Shown: positions 5,510 through 8,156 of the stretch, piece by piece | Position numbering within the stretch: position 1 is the first letter of the stretch | Layout: each line of letters opens with the position of its first letter | From: Gammaproteobacteria bacterium | Lineage (GTDB): Bacteria > Pseudomonadota > Gammaproteobacteria > UBA5335 > SLRW01 | Direction: 5' to 3' | Length of the DNA stretch: 8,156 bases | NCBI GenBank assembly: GCA_007134115.1 | Contig: SLLK01000381.1 | Span: 1-8,156, forward strand | Notes under the pieces: generated by a model | The model's database searches: none | Told to the model about the DNA's origin: nothing | Seen by the model: the letters and a program-made list of their open reading frames with translations, nothing else | Made by a program: the position numbers and the translations under genes

Positions 5510-6732
5510 TGGCGCGCGAGAATGCAAAGGAACAGGGCATGGCGTGGACAGGCTTGCGGCGCCGGCCGCTGGCTGCGCGGATTATGCTGGAGCTGGCCGG
5601 CCGGGCACCTTGTGGCGGCTTGCGCATCGATTTGCCCGACGGCAGCGTGGAGCATGTGGAGGGGCGCCGCGCCGGACCGCGCGCGCACATTCGGGTGCAT
5701 GACTACCGGGTCGTGCGGCGGCTGCTGACCGGCGGTGATACCGCGTTTCTCGAAGCCTACATGGATGGCGACTGGGACAGCCCGGATCTGGCCACTTTGC
5801 TGGAGTGGGGCGCAGTCAACGAGGCTTACTTCAGCAACCTCACGGTAGGCCGCTGGCGGGTGCGCCTGATGCACCGGCTGATGCATCTGCTGCGTGGCAA
5901 CAGTCGTGCCGGCAGTCGCCGCAATATCGCGCGCCACTATGACCTGGGTAATGATTTCTACCGTCTGTGGCTGGATCCCTCCATGACCTATTCCAGCGGT
6001 GTGTATGAAGCCGCCGGCGACGATCTGGAGCAGGCTCAGCAGAACAAGTACCGACGTCTTCTGGAATTGTTGCGCCTGGACGCCGGCGACCATTTGCTTG
6101 AAATCGGCTCGGGCTGGGGCGGGTTTGCGCTGTATGCTGCGCGGCATGCCGGCTGCCGTGTGACCAGCATTACCGTGTCGGCGGAACAGTTACGGGTGGC
6201 CCGGGAACGCGCGGTTGAGGCGGGACTGGATGATCGTGTGGAGTTCCGTTTCCAGGATTATCGCGATGTGACCGGCCGTTTTGATCGTATTGTCTCTATA
6301 GAGATGTTCGAAGCCGTGGGTGAGCGCTACTGGCCCCGTTTCTTTGATGTGTTGCACCAGCGCCTGGTACCGGGCGGGCGCGCGGTGCTACAGGTGATTA
6401 CCATTGATGAGCGGGCTTTTGACAACTATCGCAGCAAGGCCGATTTTATTCAGCGTTATATTTTCCCCGGCGGCATGTTGCCCTCGCCCCGGGCATTCTA
6501 CGATCACGCCCGTGCTGCCGGTCTGACTGCACAGCCGGGGCGTTTTTTCGGTCAACATTACGCGCGCACCCTCGCTGACTGGGAGACGCGCTTCGCAGCC
6601 GCCGAGGATGCGGTGAAGGGCATGGGATTTCCCGATCAGTTTGTGCGCATGTGGCGAGCCTACCTGGCTTACTGCCAGGCCGGCTTCCGCAGTGGCCGTA
6701 TCGATTTGCTGCAAGCGGTATTGACCCGGTGA
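5509..6732 (+). CDS. Cyclopropane-fatty-acyl-phospholipid synthase-like SAM methyltransferase
   Basis: The 407-residue protein has the two-part CFA synthase layout: an N-terminal domain (about 1-135) that includes HIRVHDYRVVRRLLTGGD and GDTAFLEAYMDGDWD, then a SAM-dependent methyltransferase domain. Motifs include HYDLGNDFYRLWLD (143-156), SMTYSSGVY (158-166), the SAM-binding LEIGSGWGG (197-205), QDYRDV (249-254), EMFEAVG (265-271) and YIFPGGMLPS (317-326). It would methylate unsaturated phospholipid acyl chains at the membrane surface. Compared with E. coli Cfa, the bicarbonate-holding Cys139 and His266 align with Ser163 and Gln295, while Glu239, Ile268 and Tyr317 align with Glu268, Ile297 and Tyr351. 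The product may therefore be a methylated rather than cyclopropanated chain, as for UfaM-like enzymes of furan fatty acid synthesis. ATG 5509 overlaps the DUF1365 stop (TGATG), and AGGAG (5496-5500) lies 8 nt upstream. Confidence 0.92.
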   Translation: MARENAKEQGMAWTGLRRRPLAARIMLELAGRAPCGGLRIDLPDGSVEHVEGRRAGPRAHIRVHDYRVVRRLLTGGDTAFLEAYMDGDWDSPDLATLLEWGAVNEAYFSNLTVGRWRVRLMHRLMHLLRGNSRAGSRRNIARHYDLGNDFYRLWLDPSMTYSSGVYEAAGDDLEQAQQNKYRRLLELLRLDAGDHLLEIGSGWGGFALYAARHAGCRVTSITVSAEQLRVARERAVEAGLDDRVEFRFQDYRDVTGRFDRIVSIEMFEAVGERYWPRFFDVLHQRLVPGGRAVLQVITIDERAFDNYRSKADFIQRYIFPGGMLPSPRAFYDHARAAGLTAQPGRFFGQHYARTLADWETRFAAAEDAVKGMGFPDQFVRMWRAYLAYCQAGFRSGRIDLLQAVLTR

Positions 6733-6773
6733 TGCCGCCGGCCGTTGACCGGCCCGGCCGGCCCTGCCGATGA
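6732..6773 (+). other. 13-codon mini-ORF bridging the methyltransferase and transporter genes
   Basis: ATG at 6732 overlaps the methyltransferase stop (TGATG) and opens a 13-codon frame, MPPAVDRPGRPCR. Its TGA (6771-6773) overlaps the transporter ATG at 6770 in an ATGA. The arrangement could carry ribosomes across the 37-nt gap to a transporter start that has no clear Shine-Dalgarno site. The peptide itself is unlikely to matter. No own ribosome site is seen, and chance is possible. Confidence 0.3.
6737..6762 (+). repeat. GC-rich inverted repeat between methyltransferase and transporter genes
   Basis: GCCGGCCG (6737-6744) and CGGCCGGC (6755-6762) are perfect inverted copies with a 10-nt loop, so the mRNA can form an 8-bp all-GC hairpin just before the transporter start. 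There is no T-tract, so it is not an ordinary intrinsic terminator. It may stabilise the upstream mRNA, lower transporter translation, or be melted by ribosomes translating the mini-ORF. Confidence 0.5.
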
Positions 6774-8110
6774 GCGAGCCGCGTCTGCCGCGAAGCCTTC
6801 TGCTGGCCTATGGTCTGCCCGGTCTGAGCCTGGCTGTACTGGGCTTGCCGGCCATCGTGTATCTGCCCTCCTATTACGGTGACGAGCTGGGCATCAGTCT
6901 GGCCCTGGTGGGGCTGGTCCTGTTGGTGGCGCGCTTGTGGGATGTGGTCACCGACCCGCTGGTCGGCTGGCTGAGCGATCGCTTTGGCACGCCGCTGGGC
7001 TGGCGCCGCCCGTGGATTCTGATCGGCGCCCCGCTGTTGCTGCTGGGCGTGTGGAAGCTGTTTATCCCCGCAGACGGTGTGGGTGCGGGGTACCTGTTGG
7101 GCTGGGCGCTGGTCGGCTACCTGGGCTGGACGCTGGTGTCGTTGCCCTACAACGCATGGGGCGCGGAAATTTCTCCTGATTATCACCAGCGCGCCCGTAT
7201 TACCGGCAGCCGCGAAGGGTTCATCATTGCGGGCACTGTACTGGCGGTGATGGTGCCGGCGCTGGTACAGCTTGCCGGGGGTGATCGTGCCGCCGCGCTG
7301 GCGGCGGTGTTCTGGTTGCTGTTACTGATGCTGCCGCTGAGTATGCTGCTGTTGATGTGGCGCGTGCCGGAGACCGCCCGCCGGCACGTGCCCCTGCCGT
7401 GGCGCGAGAGTATTTCGTTGCTCGCCGGTAACCGGCCCTTCCGCCGCCTGATGCTTGCCTACTTTCTCAACGGCCTGGCCAACGGTTTGCCAGCCACTCT
7501 GTTTCTGTATTTCGTTACCGCGGTGATTGTCGGCGGCGGCGGCGAGGAGGCCCAACGCGCCAGTGGCTTGCTGTTGCTGGTTTATTTTGCTGCAGGCATC
7601 GCCGGGTTGCCGCTGGGCGTGGCGTTGAGCCGGCGACTGGGCAAGCATCGGGCATGGTGCTGGGCCATGCTGTGGACGTGCACGTTCTTTGTCTGGGTAC
7701 CGTTGCTGGGCCAGGGTGATCTGGGCTGGTTCCTGCTGATCTGTGTGCTCACCGGTCTGACCCTGGGTGTGGATACTGCGCTGCCGGCGGCGATGCAGGC
7801 CGATGTGATTGATGAGGATACCGTCGCCTCAGGCAGCTCCCGCGCGGGTCTGTATTTCGCCTTGTGGTCCATGGCCACCAAGCTGGCACTGGCGCTGGCG
7901 GCCGGCATTGCCTATCCATTGCTGGCCGTGGTCGGCTTTGAGCCTGCCGGGGAAAACACTGCGGCGGCATTGTTTGTGCTGGCTGCGTTGTACGGTCTGT
8001 TGCCGGTGCTGATCAAGCTGGTTGCGGTGGGGCTGATGTGGAACTTCCCGCTTGATCGCGCTCGCCAGCAATCATTGCGGCGCCAGATCGACCGCCGGGC
8101 CGTCACATGA
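6770..8110 (+). CDS. MFS transporter of the GPH (MelB-like) cation symporter family
   Basis: This 446-residue polytopic protein shows about twelve hydrophobic segments and the GPH signature RLWDVVTDPLVGWLSDR (55-71), followed by GWRRPWIL (77-84) and LPYNAWGAEIS (125-135). Asp58 and Asp62 align with MelB Asp55 and Asp59, which coordinate the coupling cation, so a cation-coupled symport or antiport mechanism is plausible. C-terminal features include DVIDEDTVASGSSRAGLYFALW (345-366), typical of this branch. Family members in lipid-modification operons have no proven substrate; a fatty acid, lipid precursor or cofactor is possible, and the 'sugar symporter' label should not be taken as a function. 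ATG 6770 is chosen because an in-frame stop lies at 6746-6748; no good ribosome site is visible. It follows the methyltransferase after 37 nt and overlaps the next start by 4 nt (ATGA). Confidence 0.9.
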   Translation: MSEPRLPRSLLLAYGLPGLSLAVLGLPAIVYLPSYYGDELGISLALVGLVLLVARLWDVVTDPLVGWLSDRFGTPLGWRRPWILIGAPLLLLGVWKLFIPADGVGAGYLLGWALVGYLGWTLVSLPYNAWGAEISPDYHQRARITGSREGFIIAGTVLAVMVPALVQLAGGDRAAALAAVFWLLLLMLPLSMLLLMWRVPETARRHVPLPWRESISLLAGNRPFRRLMLAYFLNGLANGLPATLFLYFVTAVIVGGGGEEAQRASGLLLLVYFAAGIAGLPLGVALSRRLGKHRAWCWAMLWTCTFFVWVPLLGQGDLGWFLLICVLTGLTLGVDTALPAAMQADVIDEDTVASGSSRAGLYFALWSMATKLALALAAGIAYPLLAVVGFEPAGENTAAALFVLAALYGLLPVLIKLVAVGLMWNFPLDRARQQSLRRQIDRRAVT

Positions 8111-8156
8111 CCGACACGGTTGCGTCAATCGCACAGCCGGCGGCTCAGTTGCAACA
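8107..8156 (+). CDS. Start of a further operon gene, product unknown (3' missing)
   Basis: An ATG at 8107 overlaps the transporter stop in an ATGA and opens a frame to the window end, giving MTDTVASIAQPAAQLQ. The overlap pattern matches the other junctions of this operon, which is the main support. Sixteen residues are too few to name a family. In similar operons this place is often taken by DUF3833, DUF2878, a SnoaL-like protein or a short-chain dehydrogenase, but none can be claimed here. Confidence 0.5.
   Translation, partial: MTDTVASIAQPAAQLQ

Noticed and set aside
1..8156. CRISPR arrays, tRNA or rRNA genes, insertion sequences, prophage genes.
   Set aside because: No spaced repeats, tRNA-like folds, transposase or integrase motifs were seen; base composition and codon use look even across the genes.

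Overview
The window is compact, GC-rich (apparently low-to-mid 60s percent) chromosomal DNA from a proteobacterium, most likely a gammaproteobacterium. The divergent pair of a YbbA/YbbP-type ABC system and a TesA-type esterase is a familiar gammaproteobacterial neighbourhood. A genus cannot be fixed from sequence alone; marine or oil-associated groups such as Alcanivorax, Marinobacter or Halomonas are only a guess.

Left part (1-1301, minus strand): an ABC ATPase of the LolD/YbbA type, followed with a 4-nt overlap by a YbbP-like permease that runs off the left edge. Only 4 nt from the ATPase start, on the plus strand, begins a run of three translationally coupled genes (1306-3199): tesA (secreted SGNH esterase), an ECF sigma factor of the SigK type, and an RskA-type membrane anti-sigma factor. 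Each junction is a 4-nt ATGA or GTGA overlap.

Middle (3200-3398): the only sizeable intergenic region. It has a possible ECF-type promoter on the left. On the right is a strikingly AT-rich stretch carrying TGTACA-like hexamers in two pairs, each pair spaced exactly 11 bp, overlapping a plausible housekeeping promoter. It is the likely control point of the next operon.

Right part (3399-8156): a tightly packed operon encoding a flavin amine-oxidase-like protein, a DUF1365 protein, a cyclopropane-fatty-acyl-phospholipid-synthase-like methyltransferase, a GPH-family (MelB-like) transporter and the first 16 codons of a further gene. This set resembles the membrane-lipid modification operon that belongs to singlet-oxygen or light-stress regulons in other proteobacteria (RpoE-ChrR in Rhodobacter, LitR in Pseudomonas) and is linked to methylated or furan fatty acids. 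Here it sits behind a SigK/RskA pair rather than RpoE/ChrR, and the methyltransferase has changes at positions that hold bicarbonate in true cyclopropane synthases. The working picture is a stress- or light-responsive lipid-tailoring locus: the sigma/anti-sigma pair senses an envelope or oxidative signal, and the operon methylates and desaturates phospholipid acyl chains in the membrane. That link is inference; no experiment or database search supports it here.
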